64,000 nucleotides of DNA from Diadophis punctatus similis (lineage: Eukaryota; Chordata; Lepidosauria; Squamata; Dipsadidae). Made by a program: the position numbers and the translations under genes. The stretch lies in contig JALIGW010000140.1 in the NCBI GenBank assembly GCA_023053685.1, forward strand, positions 372,001-436,000, given 5' to 3'. Below the pieces are notes generated by a model. That model saw only the letters and a program-made list of their open reading frames with translations, was not told the DNA's origin and ran no database searches. Shown here piece after piece: positions 23,149 through 37,600 of the stretch (positions are counted from its first letter, which is position 1; each line of letters starts with the position of its first letter).

Positions 23149-26100
23149 GACCTTTCACTGAAGAGCTAGCCCAAGGTCTAACACAGCATTCGCCTTATTT
23201 CTCAATTCAGCCCAAAAACATCACTTTTGGCAAACACCTCAGAAATGAAAAAGAAACACATATTCCTGTTCCACATGGGCTGGAAAGCTGAATTCTCGCT
23301 CAATTTTTGATTCTGACCTTTCCCTGAAGAGCTAGCCCAAGGTCTAACCCAGCATTCGCCTTATTTCTCAATTCAGCCCAAAAACATCACTTTTGACAAA
23401 CACCTCAGAAATGAAAATGAAACACATATTCCTGTTCCCCACAGGCTGGAAAGCTGAATTCTCGCTTGATTTTTGATTCCGAGCCTACCCTGAAAAGCTA
23501 GCCCAAAGTCTAACACAGCATTCGCCTTAGGATTCAATTCAGCCCAAAAACATCACTATTGACAAACACCTCAGAAATGAAAAAGAAACACATATTCCTG
23601 TTCCCCATGGGCTGGAAAGCCGAATTCTCGCTTGATTATTGATACTGACCTTTCCCTGAAGAGCTAGCGCAAGGTCTAACACAGCATTCGCCTTATTTCT
23701 CAATTCAGCCCAAAAACATCACTTTTGACAAACACCTCAGAAATGAAAAAGAAACACATATTCCTGTTCCCCACGGGCTGGAAAGCCGAATTCTCGCTCA
23801 ATTTTTGATTCCGACCTTTCCCTGAAGAGCTAGCCCAAGGTCTAACACAGCATTCTCAATTCAGCCAAAAAACATGACTTTTGACAAACACCTCAGAAAT
23901 GAAAATGAAACACATATTCGTGTTCCGCACAGGCTGGAAAGCCGAATTCTCGCTTGATTTTTGATTCCGACCTTTCCCTGAAGAGCTAGCCCAAGGTCTA
24001 ACACAGCATTCGCCTTATTTCTCAATTCAGCCCAAAAACATCACTTTTGACAAACACCTCAGAAATGAAAAAGAAACACATATTCCTGTTCCCCACAGGC
24101 TGGAAAGCCGAATTCTCGCTTGATTTTTGATTCCGACCTTTCCCTGAAGACCTAGCCCAAGGTCTAACACAGCATTCGCCTTATTTCTCAATTCAGCCCA
24201 AAAACATCACTTTTGGCAAACACCTCAGAAATGAAAAAGAAACACATATTCCTGTTCCCCACGGGCTGGAAAGCCGAATTCTCGCTCAATTTTTGATTCC
24301 GACCTTTCCCTGAAGAGCTAGCCCAAGGTCTAACACAGCATTCGCCTTATTTCTCAATTCAGCCCAAAAACATCACTTTTGACAAACACCTCAGAAATGA
24401 AAATGAAACACATATTCCTGTTCCCCACAGGCTGGAAAGCTGAATTCTCGCTTGATTTTTGATTCCGAGCCTACCCTGAAAAGCTAGCCCAAAGTCTAAC
24501 ACAGCATTCGCCTTAGGATTCAATTCAGCCCAAAAACATCACTTTTGACAAACACCTCAGAAATGAAAAAGAAACACATATTCCTGTTCCCCACGGGCTG
24601 GAAAGCCGAATTCTCGCTTGATTTTCGATTCCAAGCCTTCCCTGAAGAGCTAGCCCAAGGTCTAACACAGCATTCGCCTTATTTCTCAATTCAGCCCAAA
24701 AACATCACTTTTGACAAACACCTCAGAAATGAAAAAGAAACACATATTCCTGTTCCCCACGGGCTGGAAAGCCGAATTCTCGCTCAATTTTTGATTCCGA
24801 CCTTTCCCTGAAGAGCTAGCCCAAGGTCTAACACAGCATTCGCCTTATTTCTCAATTCAGCCCAAAAACATCACTTTTGACAAACACCTCAGAAATGAAA
24901 ATGAAACACATATTCCTGTTCCCCACAGGCTGGAAAGCTGAATTCTCGCTTGATTTTTGATTCCGAGCCTACCCTGAAAAGCTAGCCCAAAGTCTAACAC
25001 AGCATTCGCCTTAGGATTCAATTCAGCCCAAAAACATCACTATTGACAAACACCTCAGAAATGAAAAAGAAACACATATTCCTGTTCCCCATGGGCTGGA
25101 AAGCCGAATTCTCGCTTGATTATTGATTCTGACCTTTCCCTGAAGAGCTAGCGCAAGGTCTAACACAGCATTCGTCTTATTTCTCAATTCAGCCCAAAAA
25201 CATCACTTTTGACAAACACCTCAGAAATGAAAAAGAAACACATATTCCTGTTCCCCACGGGCTGGAAAGCCGAATTCTCGCTCAATTTTTGATTCCGACC
25301 TTTCCCTGAAGAGCTAGCCCAAGGTCTAAAACAGCATTCTCAATTCAGCCAAAAAACATGACTTTTGACAAACACCTCAGAAATGAAAATGAAACACATA
25401 TTCGTGTTCCGCACAGGCTGGAAAGCCGAATTCTCGCTTGATTTTTGATTCCGACCTTTCCCTGAAGAGCTAGCCCAAGGTCTAACACAGCATTCGCCTT
25501 ATTTCTCAATTCAGCCCAAAAACATCACTTTTGACAAACACCTCAGATATGAAAAAGAAACACATATTCCTGTTCCCCACAGGCTGGAAAGCCGAATTCT
25601 CGCTTGATTTTTGATTCTGACCTTTCCCTGAAGAGCTAGCCCAAGGTCTAACACAGCATTCGCCTTATTTCTCAATTCAGCCCAAAAACATCACTTTTGA
25701 CAAACACCTCAGAAATGAAAATGAAACACATATTCCTGTTCCCCACAGGCTGGAAAGCTGAATTCTCGCTTGATTTTTGATTTCGAGCCTACCCTGAAAA
25801 GCTAGCCCAAAGTCTAACACAGCATTCGCCTTAGGATTCAATTCAGCCCAAAAACATCACTTTTGACAAACACCTCAGAAATGAAAAAGAAACACATATT
25901 CCTGTTCCCCATGGGCTGGAAAGCCGAATTCTCGCTTGATTATTGATTCTGACCTTTCCCTGAAGAGCTAGCCCAAGGTCTAACACAGCATTCGCCTTAT
26001 TTCTCAATTCAGCCCAAAAATATCACTTTTGACAAACACCTCAGAAATGAAAAAGAAACACATATTCCTGTTCCCCATGGGCTGGAAAGCCGAATTCTCG

Positions 26101-28360
26101 CTTGATTTTCGATTACAAGCCTTCGCTGAAGAGCTAGCCCAAAGTCTAACACTGCATTCTCCTTATTTCTCAATTCAGCCCAAAAACATCACTTTTGACA
26201 AACACCTCAGAAATGAAAATGAAACACATATTCCTGTTCCCCACAGGCTGGAAAGCTGAATTCCCGCTTGATTTTTGATTCCGAGCCTACCCTGAAAAGC
26301 TAGCCCAAAGTCTAACACAGCATTCGCCTTAGGATTCAATTCAGCCCAAAAACATCACTTTTGACAAACACCTCAGAAATGAAAATGAAACACATATTCC
26401 TGTTCCCCACAGGCTGGAAAGCTGAATTCTCGCTTGATTTTTGATTCCGAGCCTACCCTGAAAAGCTAGCCCAAAGTCTAACACAGCATTCGCCTTAGGA
26501 TTCAATTCAGCCCAAAAACATCACTTTTGACAAACACCTCAGAAATGAAAAAGAAACACATATTCCTGTTCCCCACGGGCTGGAAAGCCGAATTCTCGCT
26601 CAATTTTTGATTCTGACCTTTCCCTGAAGAGCTAGCGCAAGGTCTAACACAGCATTCGCCTTATTTCTCAATTCAGCCCAAAAACATCACTTTTGACAAA
26701 CACCTCAGAAATGAAAAAGAAACACATATTCCTGTTCCCCATGGGCTGGAAAGCCGAATTCTCGCTCAATTTTTGATTCCGACCTTTCCCTGAAGAGCTA
26801 GCCCAAGGTCTAACACAGCATTCTCAATTCAGCCAAAAAACATGACTTTTGACAAACACCTCCGAAATGAAAATGAAACACATATTCGTGTTCCGCACAG
26901 GCTGGAAAGCCGAATTCTCGCTTGATTTTTGATTCCGACCTTTCCCTGAAGAGCTAGCCCAAGGTCTAACACAGCATTCGCCTTATTTCTCAATTCAGCC
27001 CAAAAACATCACTTTTGACAAACACCTCAGAAATGAAAAAGAAACACATATTCCTGTTCCCCACAGGCTGGAAAGCCGAATTCTCGCTTGATTTTTGATT
27101 CCGACCTTTCCCTGAAGACCTAGCCCAAGGTCTAACACAGCATTCGCCTTATTTCTCAATTCAGCCCAAAAACATCACTTTTGACAAACACCTCAGAAAT
27201 GAAAATGAAACACATATTCCTGTTCCCCACAGGCTGGAAAGCTGAATTCTCGCTTGATTTTTGATTCCGAGCCTACCCTGAAAAGCTAGCCCAAACTCTA
27301 ACACAGCATTCGCCTTAGGATTCAATTCAGCCCAAAAACATCACTTTTGACAAACACCTCAGAAATGAAAAAGAAACACATATTCCTGTTCCCCACAGGC
27401 TGGAAAGCCGAATTCTCGCTTGATTTTCGATTCCAAGGCTTCCCTGAAGAGCTAGCCCAAGGTCTAACACAGCATTCGCCTTATTTCTCAATTCAGCCCA
27501 AAAACATCACTTTTGACAAACACCTCAGAAATGAAAAAGAAACACATATTCCTGTTCCCCACAGGCTGGAAAGCTGAATTCTCGCTTGATTTTTGATTCC
27601 GAGCCTACCCTGAAAAGCTAGCCCAAAGTCTAACACAGCATTCGCCTTAGGATTCAATTCAGCCCAAAAACATCACTTTTGACAAACACCTCAGAAATGA
27701 AAAAGAAACACATATTCCTGTTCCCCATGGGCTGGAAAGCCGAATTCTCGCTCAATTTTTGATTCTGACCTTTCCCTGAAGAGCTAGCCCAAGGTCTAAC
27801 ACAGCATTCGCCTTATTTCTCAATTCGGCCCAAAAACATCACTTTTGACAAACACCTCAGAAATGAAAATGAAACACATATTCCTGTTCCCCACGGGCTG
27901 GAAAGCTGAATTCTCGCTTGATTTTTGATTCCGAGCCTACCCTGAAAAGCTAGCCCAAAGTCTAACACAGCATTCGCCTTAGGATTCAATTCAGCCCAAA
28001 AACATCACTTTTGACAAACACCTCAGAAATGAAAATGAAACACATATTCCTGTTCCCCACAGGATGGAAAGCTGAATTCTCGCTTGATTTTTGATTCCGA
28101 GCCTACCCTGAAAAGCTAGCCCAAAGTCTAACACAGCATTCGCCTTAGGATTCAATTCAGCCCAAAAACATCACTATTGACAAACACCTCAGAAATGAAA
28201 AAGAAACACATATTCCTGTTCCCCATGGGCTGGAAAGCCGAATTCTCGCTTGATTATTGATTCTGACCTTTCCCTGAAGAGCTAGCGCAAGGTCTAACAC
28301 AGCATTCGCCTTATTTCTCAATTCAGCCCAAAAACATCACTTTTGACAAACACCTCAGAA
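23149..28360. repeat. Second copy of the 8758-bp block (partial)
   Basis: Matches 14391 onward at a constant offset of 8758. TTCCACATGG is at 23269, GATACTGACC at 23641, CAGATATGAA near 25544, CCAAGGCTTCC near 27434, and CACAGGATGG near 28059. I noticed only two substitutions by eye over about 5 kb. The match holds through the D unit with ATTCGCCTTATT (about 28308) and fails by 28413, where CTCAATTTTT stands in place of CTTGATTTTT. The right breakpoint is therefore inside 28308-28412; the end coordinate given is the middle of that interval. Confidence 0.88.
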
Positions 28361-31300
28361 ATGAAAAAGAAACACATATTCCTGTTCCCCACGGGCTGGA
28401 AAGCCGAATTCTCGCTCAATTTTTGATTCCGACCTTTCCCTGAAGAGCTAGCCCAAGGTCTAAAACAGCATTCTCAATTCAGCCAAAAAACATGACTTTT
28501 GACAAACACCTCAGAAATGAAAATGAAACACATATTCGTGTTCCGCACAGGCTGGAAAGCCGAATTCTCGCTTGATTTTTGATTCCGACCTTTCCCTGAA
28601 GAGCTAGCCCAAGGTCTAACACAGCATTCGCCTTATTTCTCAATTCAGCCCAAAAACATCACTTTTGACAAACACCTCAGATATGAAAAAGAAACACATA
28701 TTCCTGTTCCCCACAGGCTGGAAAGCCGAATTCTCGCTTGATTTTTGATTCTGACCTTTCCCTGAAGAGCTAGCCCAAGGTCTAACACAGCATTCGCCTT
28801 ATTTCTCAATTCAGCCCAAAAACATCACTTTTGACAAACACCTCAGAAATGAAAATGAAACACATATTCCTGTTCCCCACAGGCTGGAAAGCTGAATTCT
28901 CGCTTGATTTTTGATTTCGAGCCTACCCTGAAAAGCTAGCCCAAAGTCTAACACAGCATTCGCCTTAGGATTCAATTCAGCCCAAAAACATCACTTTTGA
29001 CAAACACCTCAGAAATGAAAAAGAAACACATATTCCTGTTCCCCATGGGCTGGAAAGCCGAATTCTCGCTTGATTATTGATTCTGACCTTTCCCTGAAGA
29101 GCTAGCCCAAGGTCTAACACAGCATTCGCCTTATTTCTCAATTCAGCCCAAAAATATCACTTTTGACAAACACCTCAGAAATGAAAAAGAAACACATATT
29201 CCTGTTCCCCATGGGCTGGAAAGCCGAATTCTCGCTTGATTTTCGATTACAAGCCTTCGCTGAAGAGCTAGCCCAAAGTCTAACACTGCATTCTCCTTAT
29301 TTCTCAATTCAGCCCAAAAACATCACTTTTGACAAACACCTCAGAAATGAAAATGAAACACATATTCCTGTTCCCCACAGGCTGGAAAGCTGAATTCCCG
29401 CTTGATTTTTGATTCCGAGCCTACCCTGAAAAGCTAGCCCAAAGTCTAACACAGCATTCGCCTTAGGATTCAATTCAGCCCAAAAACATCACTTTTGACA
29501 AACACCTCAGAAATGAAAATGAAACACATATTCCTGTTCCCCACAGGCTGGAAAGCTGAATTCTCGCTTGATTTTTGATTCCGAGCCTACCCTGAAAAGC
29601 TAGCCCAAAGTCTAACACAGCATTCGCCTTAGGATTCAATTCAGCCCAAAAACATCACTTTTGACAAACACCTCAGAAATGAAAAAGAAACACATATTCC
29701 TGTTCCCCACGGGCTGGAAAGCCGAATTCTCGCTCAATTTTTGATTCTGACCTTTCCCTGAAGAGCTAGCGCAAGGTCTAACACAGCATTCGCCTTATTT
29801 CTCAATTCAGCCCAAAAACATCACTTTTGACAAACACCTCAGAAATGAAAAAGAAACACATATTCCTGTTCCCCATGGGCTGGAAAGCCGAATTCTCGCT
29901 CAATTTTTGATTCCGACCTTTCCCTGAAGAGCTAGCCCAAGGTCTAACACAGCATTCTCAATTCAGCCAAAAAACATGACTTTTGACAAACACCTCCGAA
30001 ATGAAAATGAAACACATATTCGTGTTCCGCACAGGCTGGAAAGCCGAATTCTCGCTTGATTTTTGATTCCGACCTTTCCCTGAAGAGCTAGCCCAAGGTC
30101 TAACACAGCATTCGCCTTATTTCTCAATTCAGCCCAAAAACATCACTTTTGACAAACACCTCAGAAATGAAAAAGAAACACATATTCCTGTTCCCCACAG
30201 GCTGGAAAGCCGAATTCTCGCTTGATTTTTGATTCCGACCTTTCCCTGAAGACCTAGCCCAAGGTCTAACACAGCATTCGCCTTATTTCTCAATTCAGCC
30301 CAAAAACATCACTTTTGACAAACACCTCAGAAATGAAAATGAAACACATATTCCTGTTCCCCACAGGCTGGAAAGCTGAATTCTCGCTTGATTTTTGATT
30401 CCGAGCCTACCCTGAAAAGCTAGCCCAAACTCTAACACAGCATTCGCCTTAGGATTCAATTCAGCCCAAAAACATCACTTTTGACAAACACCTCAGAAAT
30501 GAAAAAGAAACACATATTCCTGTTCCCCACAGGCTGGAAAGCCGAATTCTCGCTTGATTTTCGATTCCAAGGCTTCCCTGAAGAGCTAGCCCAAGGTCTA
30601 ACACAGCATTCGCCTTATTTCTCAATTCAGCCCAAAAACATCACTTTTGACAAACACCTCAGAAATGAAAAAGAAACACATATTCCTGTTCCCCACAGGC
30701 TGGAAAGCTGAATTCTCGCTTGATTTTTGATTCCGAGCCTACCCTGAAAAGCTAGCCCAAAGTCTAACACAGCATTCGCCTTAGGATTCAATTCAGCCCA
30801 AAAACATCACTTTTGACAAACACCTCAGAAATGAAAAAGAAACACATATTCCTGTTCCCCATGGGCTGGAAAGCCGAATTCTCGCTCAATTTTTGATTCT
30901 GACCTTTCCCTGAAGAGCTAGCCCAAGGTCTAACACAGCATTCGCCTTATTTCTCAATTCGGCCCAAAAACATCACTTTTGACAAACACCTCAGAAATGA
31001 AAATGAAACACATATTCCTGTTCCCCACGGGCTGGAAAGCTGAATTCTCGCTTGATTTTTGATTCCGAGCCTACCCTGAAAAGCTAGCCCAAAGTCTAAC
31101 ACAGCATTCGCCTTAGGATTCAATTCAGCCCAAAAACATCACTTTTGACAAACACCTCAGAAATGAAAATGAAACACATATTCCTGTTCCCCACAGGATG
31201 GAAAGCTGAATTCTCGCTTGATTTTTGATTCCGAGCCTACCCTGAAAAGCTAGCCCAAAGTCTAACACAGCATTCGCCTTAGGATTCAATTCAGCCCAAA

Positions 31301-34300
31301 AACATCACTATTGACAAACACCTCAGAAATGAAAAAGAAACACATATTCCTGTTCCCCATGGGCTGGAAAGCCGAATTCTCGCTTGATTATTGATTCTGA
31401 CCTTTCCCTGAAGAGCTAGCGCAAGGTCTAACACAGCATTCGCCTTATTTCTCAATTCAGCCCAAAAACATCACTTTTGACAAACACCTCAGAAATGAAA
31501 AAGAAACACATATTCCTGTTCCCCACGGGCTGGAAAGCCGAATTCTCGCTTGATTTTTGATTCCGACCTTTCCCTGAAGAGCTAGCCCAAGGTCTAACAC
31601 AGCATTCGCCTCAGTTCTCAATTCAGCCAAAAAACATGACTTTTGACAAACACCTCAGAAATGAAAATGAAACACATATTCGTGTTCCGCACAGGCTGGA
31701 AAGCCGAATTCTCGCTTGATTTTTGATTCCGACCTTTCCCTGAAGAGCTAGCCCAAGGTCTAACACAGCATTCGCCTTATTTCTCAATTCAGCCCAAAAA
31801 CATCACTTTTGACAAACACCTCAGAAATGAAAAAGAAACACATATTCCTGTTCCCCACAGGCTGGAAAGCCGAATTCTCGCTTGATTTTTGATTCCGACC
31901 TTTCCCTGAAGACCTAGCCCAAGGTCTAACACAGCATTCGCCTTATTTCTCAATTCAGCCCAAAAACATCACTTTTGGCAAACACCTCAGAAATGAAAAA
32001 GAAACACATATTCCTGTTCCCCACGGGCTGGAAAGCCGAATTCTCGCTCAATTTTTGATTCCGATCCTACCCAGAAAAGCTAGCCCAAAGTCTAACACAG
32101 CATTCGCCTTAGGATTCAATTCAGCCCAAAAACATCACTTTTGACAAACACCTCAGAAATGAAAAAGAAACACATATTCCTGTTCCCCACGGGCTGGAAA
32201 GCCGAATTCTCGCTTGATTTTCGATTCCAAGCCTTCCCTGAAGAGCTAGCCCAAGGTCTAACACAGCATTCGCCTTATTTCTTAATTCAGCCCAAAAACA
32301 TCACTTTTGACAAACACCTCAGAAATGAAAAAGAAACACATATTCCTGTTCCCCACGGGCTGGAAAGCTGAATTCTCGCTCAATTTTTGATTCCGACCTT
32401 TCCCTGAAGAGCTAGCCCAAGGTCTAACACAGCATTCGCCTTATTTCTCAATTCAGCCCAAAAACATCACTTTTGACAAACACCTCAGAAATGAAAATGA
32501 AACACATATTCCTGTTCCCCACAGGCTGGAAAGCTGAATTCTCGCTTGATTTTTGATTCCGAGCCTACCCTGAAAAGCTAGCCCAAAGTCTAACACAGCA
32601 TTCGCCTTAGGATTCAATTCAGCCCAAAAACATCACTTTTGACAAACACCTCAGAAATGAAAAAGAAACACATATTCCTGTTCCCCATGGGCTGGAAAGC
32701 CGAATTCTCACTCAATTTTTGATTCTGACCTTTCCCTGAAGAGCTAGCCCAAGGTCTAACACAGCATTCGCCTTATTTCTCAATTCGGCCCAAAAACATC
32801 ACTTTTGACAAACACCTCAGAAATGAAAATGAAACACATATTCCTGTTCCCCACGGGCTGGAAAGCTGAATTCTCGCTTGATTTTTGATTCCGAGCCTAC
32901 CCTGAAAAGCTAGCCCAAAGTCTAACACAGCATTCGCCTTAGGATTCAATTCAGCCAAAAAACATCACTTTTGACAAACACCTCAGAAATGAAAATGAAA
33001 CACATATTCCTGTTCCCCACAGGATGGAAAGCTGAATTCTCGCTTGATTTTTGATTCCGAGCCTACCCTGAAAAGCTAGCCCAAAGTCTAACACAGCATG
33101 CGCCTTAGGATTCAATTCAGCCCAAAAACATCACTATTGACAAACACCTCAGAAATGAAAAAGAAACACATATTCCTGTTCCCCATGGGCTGGAAAGCCG
33201 AATTCTCGCTTGATTATTGATTCTGACCTTTCCCTGAAGAGCTAGCGCAAGGTCTAACACAGCATTCGCCTTATTTCTCAATTCAGCCCAAAAACATCAC
33301 TTTTGACAAACACCTCAGAAATGAAAAAGAAACACATATTCCTGTTCCCCACGGGCTGGAAAGCCGAATTCTCGCTCAATTTTTGATTCCGACCTTTCCC
33401 TGAAGAGCTAGCCCAAGGTCTAACACAGCATTCGCCTTATTTCTCAATTCAGCCCAAAAACATCACTTTTGACAAACACCTCAGAAATGAAAAAGAAACA
33501 CATATTCCTGTTCCCCACGGGCTGGAAAGCCGAATTCTCGCTCAATTTTTGATTCCGACCTTTCCCTGAAGAGCTAGCCCAAGGTCTAACACAGCATTCT
33601 CAATTCAGCCAAAAAACATGACTTTTGACAAACACCTCCGAAATGAAAATGAAACACATATTCGTGTTCCGCACAGGCTGGAAAGCCGAATTCTCGCTTG
33701 ATTTTTGATTCCGACCTTTCCCTGAAGAGCTAGCCCAAGGTCTAACACAGCATTCGCCTTATTTCTCAATTCAGCCCAAAAACATCACTTTTGACAAACA
33801 CCTCAGAAATGAAAAAGAAACACATATTCCTGTTCCCCACAGGCTGGAAAGCCGAATTCTCGCTTGATTTTTGATTCCGACCTTTCCCTGAAGACCTAGC
33901 CCAAGGTCTAACACAGCATTCGCCTTATTTCTCAATTCAGCCCAAAAACATCACTTTTGGCAAACACCTCAGAAATGAAAAAGAAACACATATTCCTGTT
34001 CCCCACGGGCTGGAAAGCCGAATTCTCGCTCAATTTTTGATTCCGACCTTTCCCTGAAGAGCTAGCCCAAGGTCTAACACAGCATTCGCCTTATTTCTCA
34101 ATTCAGCCCAAAAACATCACTTTTGACAAACACCTCAGAAATGAAAATGAAACACATATTCCTGTTCCCCACAGGCTGGAAAGCTGAATTCTCGCTTGAT
34201 TTTTGATTCCGAGCCTACCCTGAAAAGCTAGCCCAAACTCTAACACAGCATTCGCCTTAGGATTCAATTCAGCCCAAAAACATCACTTTTGACAAACACC

Positions 34301-34700
34301 TCAGAAATGAAAAAGAAACACATATTCCTGTTCCCCACGGGCTGGAAAGCCGAATTCTCGCTTGATTTTCGATTCCAAGCCTTCCCTGAAGAGCTAGCCC
34401 AAGGTCTAACACAGCATTCGCCTTATTTCTCAATTCAGCCCAAAAACATCACTTTTGACAAACACCTCAGAAATGAAAAAGAAACACATATTCCTGTTCC
34501 CCACGGGCTGGAAAGCTGAATTCTCGCTCAATTTTTGATTCCGACCTTTCCCTGAAGAGCTAGCCCAAGGTCTAACACAGCATTCGCCTTATTTCTCAAT
34601 TCAGCCCAAAAACATCACTTTTGACAAACACCTCAGAAATGAAAAAGAAACACATATTCCTGTTCCCCATGGGCTGGAAAGCCGAATTCTCGCTTGATTT
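28361..34700. repeat. Third copy, offset 11892 from the reference block
   Basis: Matches about 16470-22808 at offset 11892, and its first part matches 25320-28300 at offset 3134; 8758 plus 3134 gives 11892. Shared markers: TAAAACAGC near 28460, CAGATATGAA near 28678, GAATTCCCGC near 29395, CCAAGGCTTCC near 30568, CACAGGATGG near 31193, TCAGTTCTC near 31611. The match at 11892 ends by 34812, where the G unit continues into AAAATG instead of the AAAAAG found at 22920. The array thus stepped back about 3.1 kb and was re-copied. The boundaries are approximate because the G units are identical across the switch. Confidence 0.87.
32143..34290. repeat. 13-mer HOR module, copy 2 (2148 bp)
   Basis: Same 13 units as at 20251, at offset 11892, with TTAATTC, TTCTCACTC, ATTCGGCCC and CATGCGCC all present. 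It is preceded by a C/B hybrid with GATCCTACCCAG, also found before the copy at 20251. The copies at 38763, 55810 and 61600 are preceded by GAGCCTACCCAG instead, so these two copies form a closer pair. Confidence 0.9.
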
Positions 34701-35774
34701 TCGATTACAAGCCTTCGCTGAAGAGCTAGCCCAAAGTCTAACACTGCATTCTCCTTATTTCTCAATTCAGCCCAAAAACATCACTTTTGACAAACACCTC
34801 AGAAATGAAAATGAAACACATATTCCTGTTCCCCACAGGCTGGAAAGCTGAATTCCCGCTTGATTTTTGATTCCGAGCCTACCCTGAAAAGCTAGCCCAA
34901 AGTCTAACACAGCATTCGCCTTAGGATTCAATTCAGCCCAAAAACATCACTTTTGACAAACACCTCAGAAATGAAAATGAAACACATATTCCTGTTCCCC
35001 ACAGGCTGGAAAGCTGAATTCTCGCTTGATTTTTGATTCCGAGCCTACCCTGAAAAGCTAGCCCAAAGTCTAACACAGCATTCGCCTTAGGATTCAATTC
35101 AGCCCAAAAACATCACTTTTGACAAACACCTCAGAAATGAAAAAGAAACACATATTCCTGTTCCCCACGGGCTGGAAAGCCGAATTCTCGCTCAATTTTT
35201 GATTCTGACCTTTCCCTGAAGAGCTAGCGCAAGGTCTAACACAGCATTCGCCTTATTTCTCAATTCAGCCCAAAAACATCACTTTTGACAAACACCTCAG
35301 AAATGAAAAAGAAACACATATTCCTGTTCCCCATGGGCTGGAAAGCCGAATTCTCGCTCAATTTTTGATTCCGACCTTTCCCTGAAGAGCTAGCCCAAGG
35401 TCTAACACAGCATTCTCAATTCAGCCAAAAAACATGACTTTTGACAAACACCTCCGAAATGAAAATGAAACACATATTCGTGTTCCGCACAGGCTGGAAA
35501 GCCGAATTCTCGCTTGATTTTTGATTCCGACCTTTCCCTGAAGAGCTAGCCCAAGGTCTAACACAGCATTCGCCTTATTTCTCAATTCAGCCCAAAAACA
35601 TCACTTTTGACAAACACCTCAGAAATGAAAAAGAAACACATATTCCTGTTCCCCACAGGCTGGAAAGCCGAATTCTCGCTTGATTTTTGATTCCGACCTT
35701 TCCCTGAAGACCTAGCCCAAGGTCTAACACAGCATTCGCCTTATTTCTCAATTCAGCCCAAAAACATCACTTTT

Positions 35775-36106
35775 GGCAAACACCTCAGAAATGAAAAAGA
35801 AACACATATTCCTGTTCCCCACGGGCTGGAAAGCCGAATTCTCGCTCAATTTTTGATTCCGACCTTTCCCTGAAGACCTAGCCCAAGGTCTAACACAGCA
35901 TTCGCCTTATTTCTCAATTCAGCCCAAAAACATCACTTTTGGCAAACACCTCAGAAATGAAAAAGAAACACATATTCCTGTTCCCCACAGGCTGGAAAGC
36001 CGAATTCTCGCTCAATTTTTGATTCCGACCTTTCCCTGAAGAGCTAGCCCAAGGTCTAACACAGCATTCGCCTTATTTCTCAATTCAGCCCAAAAACATC
36101 ACTTTT
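35775..36106. repeat. Two-monomer insertion within a duplicated block
   Basis: Two consecutive C-like units start with GGCAAACACC; the first keeps GACCTAGCCC and the second has CACAGG. The equivalent place in the older copies (between the units at 30151 and 30317) has neither. The later copy at 59276-59607 has both. The insertion therefore arose after the 28-34 kb copy was made and before the 23.5-kb duplication. Confidence 0.85.
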
Positions 36107-37600
36107 GACAAACACCTCAGAAATGAAAATGAAACACATATTCCTGTTCCCCACAGGCTGGAAAGCTGAATTCTCGCTTGATTTTTGATTCCGAGCCTAC
36201 CCTGAAAAGCTAGCCCAAACTCTAACACAGCATTCGCCTTAGGATTCAATTCAGCCCAAAAACATCACTTTTGACAAACACCTCAGAAATGAAAAAGAAA
36301 CACATATTCCTGTTCCCCACGGGCTGGAAAGCCGAATTCTCGCTTGATTTTCGATTCCAAGGCTTCCCTGAAGAGCTAGCCCAAGGTCTAACACAGCATT
36401 CGCCTTATTTCTCAATTCAGCCCAAAAACATCACTTTTGACAAACACCTCAGAAATGAAAAAGAAACACATATTCCTGTTCCCCACGGGCTGGAAAGCTG
36501 AATTCTCGCTCAATTTTTGATTCCGACCTTTCCCTGAAGAGCTAGCCCAAGGTCTAACACAGCATTCGTCTTATTTCTCAATTCAGCCCAAAAACATCAC
36601 TTTTGACAAACACCTCAGAAATGAAAATGAAACACATATTCCTGTTCCCCACAGGCTGGAAAGCTGAATTCTCGCTTGATTTTTGATTCCGAGCCTACCC
36701 TGAAAAGCTAGCCCAAAGTCTAACACAGCATTCGCCTTAGGATTCAATTCAGCCCAAAAACATCACTTTTGACAAACACCTCAGAAATGAAAAAGAAACA
36801 CATATTCCTGTTCCCCATGGGCTGGAAAGCCGAATTCTCGCTCAATTTTTGATTCTGACCTTTCCCTGAAGAGCTAGCCCAAGGTCTAACACAGCATTCG
36901 CCTTATTTCTCAATTCGGCCCAAAAACATCACTTTTGACAAACACCTCAGAAATGAAAATGAAACACATATTCCTGTTCCCCACGGGCTGGAAAGCTGAA
37001 TTCTCGCTTGATTTTTGATTCCGAGCCTACCCTGAAAAGCTAGCCCAAAGTCTAACACAGCATTCGCCTTAGGATTCAATTCAGCCCAAAAACATCACTT
37101 TTGACAAACACCTCAGAAATGAAAATGAAACACATATTCCTGTTCCCCACAGGATGGAAAGCTGAATTCTCGCTTGATTTTTGATTCCGAGCCTACCCTG
37201 AAAAGCTAGCCCAAAGTCTAACACAGCATTCGCCTTAGGATTCAATTCAGCCCAAAAACATCACTATTGACAAACACCTCAGAAATGAAAAAGAAACACA
37301 TATTCCTGTTCCCCATGGGCTGGAAAGCCGAATTCTCGCTTGATTATTGATTCTGACCTTTCCCTGAAGAGCTAGCGCAAGGTCTAACACAGCATTCGCC
37401 TTATTTCTCAATTCAGCCCAAAAACATCACTTTTGACAAACACCTCAGAAATGAAAAAGAAACACATATTCCTGTTCCCCACGGGCTGGAAAGCCGAATT
37501 CTCGCTTGATTTTTGATTCCGACCTTTCCCTGAAGAGCTAGCCCAAGGTCTAACACAGCATTCGCCTCAGTTCTCAATTCAGCCAAAAAACATGACTTTT

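Noticed and set aside
35775..36106. A transposon insertion causing the extra 332 bp
   Set aside because: The extra sequence is exactly two satellite monomers in register, with no terminal repeats or target duplication.
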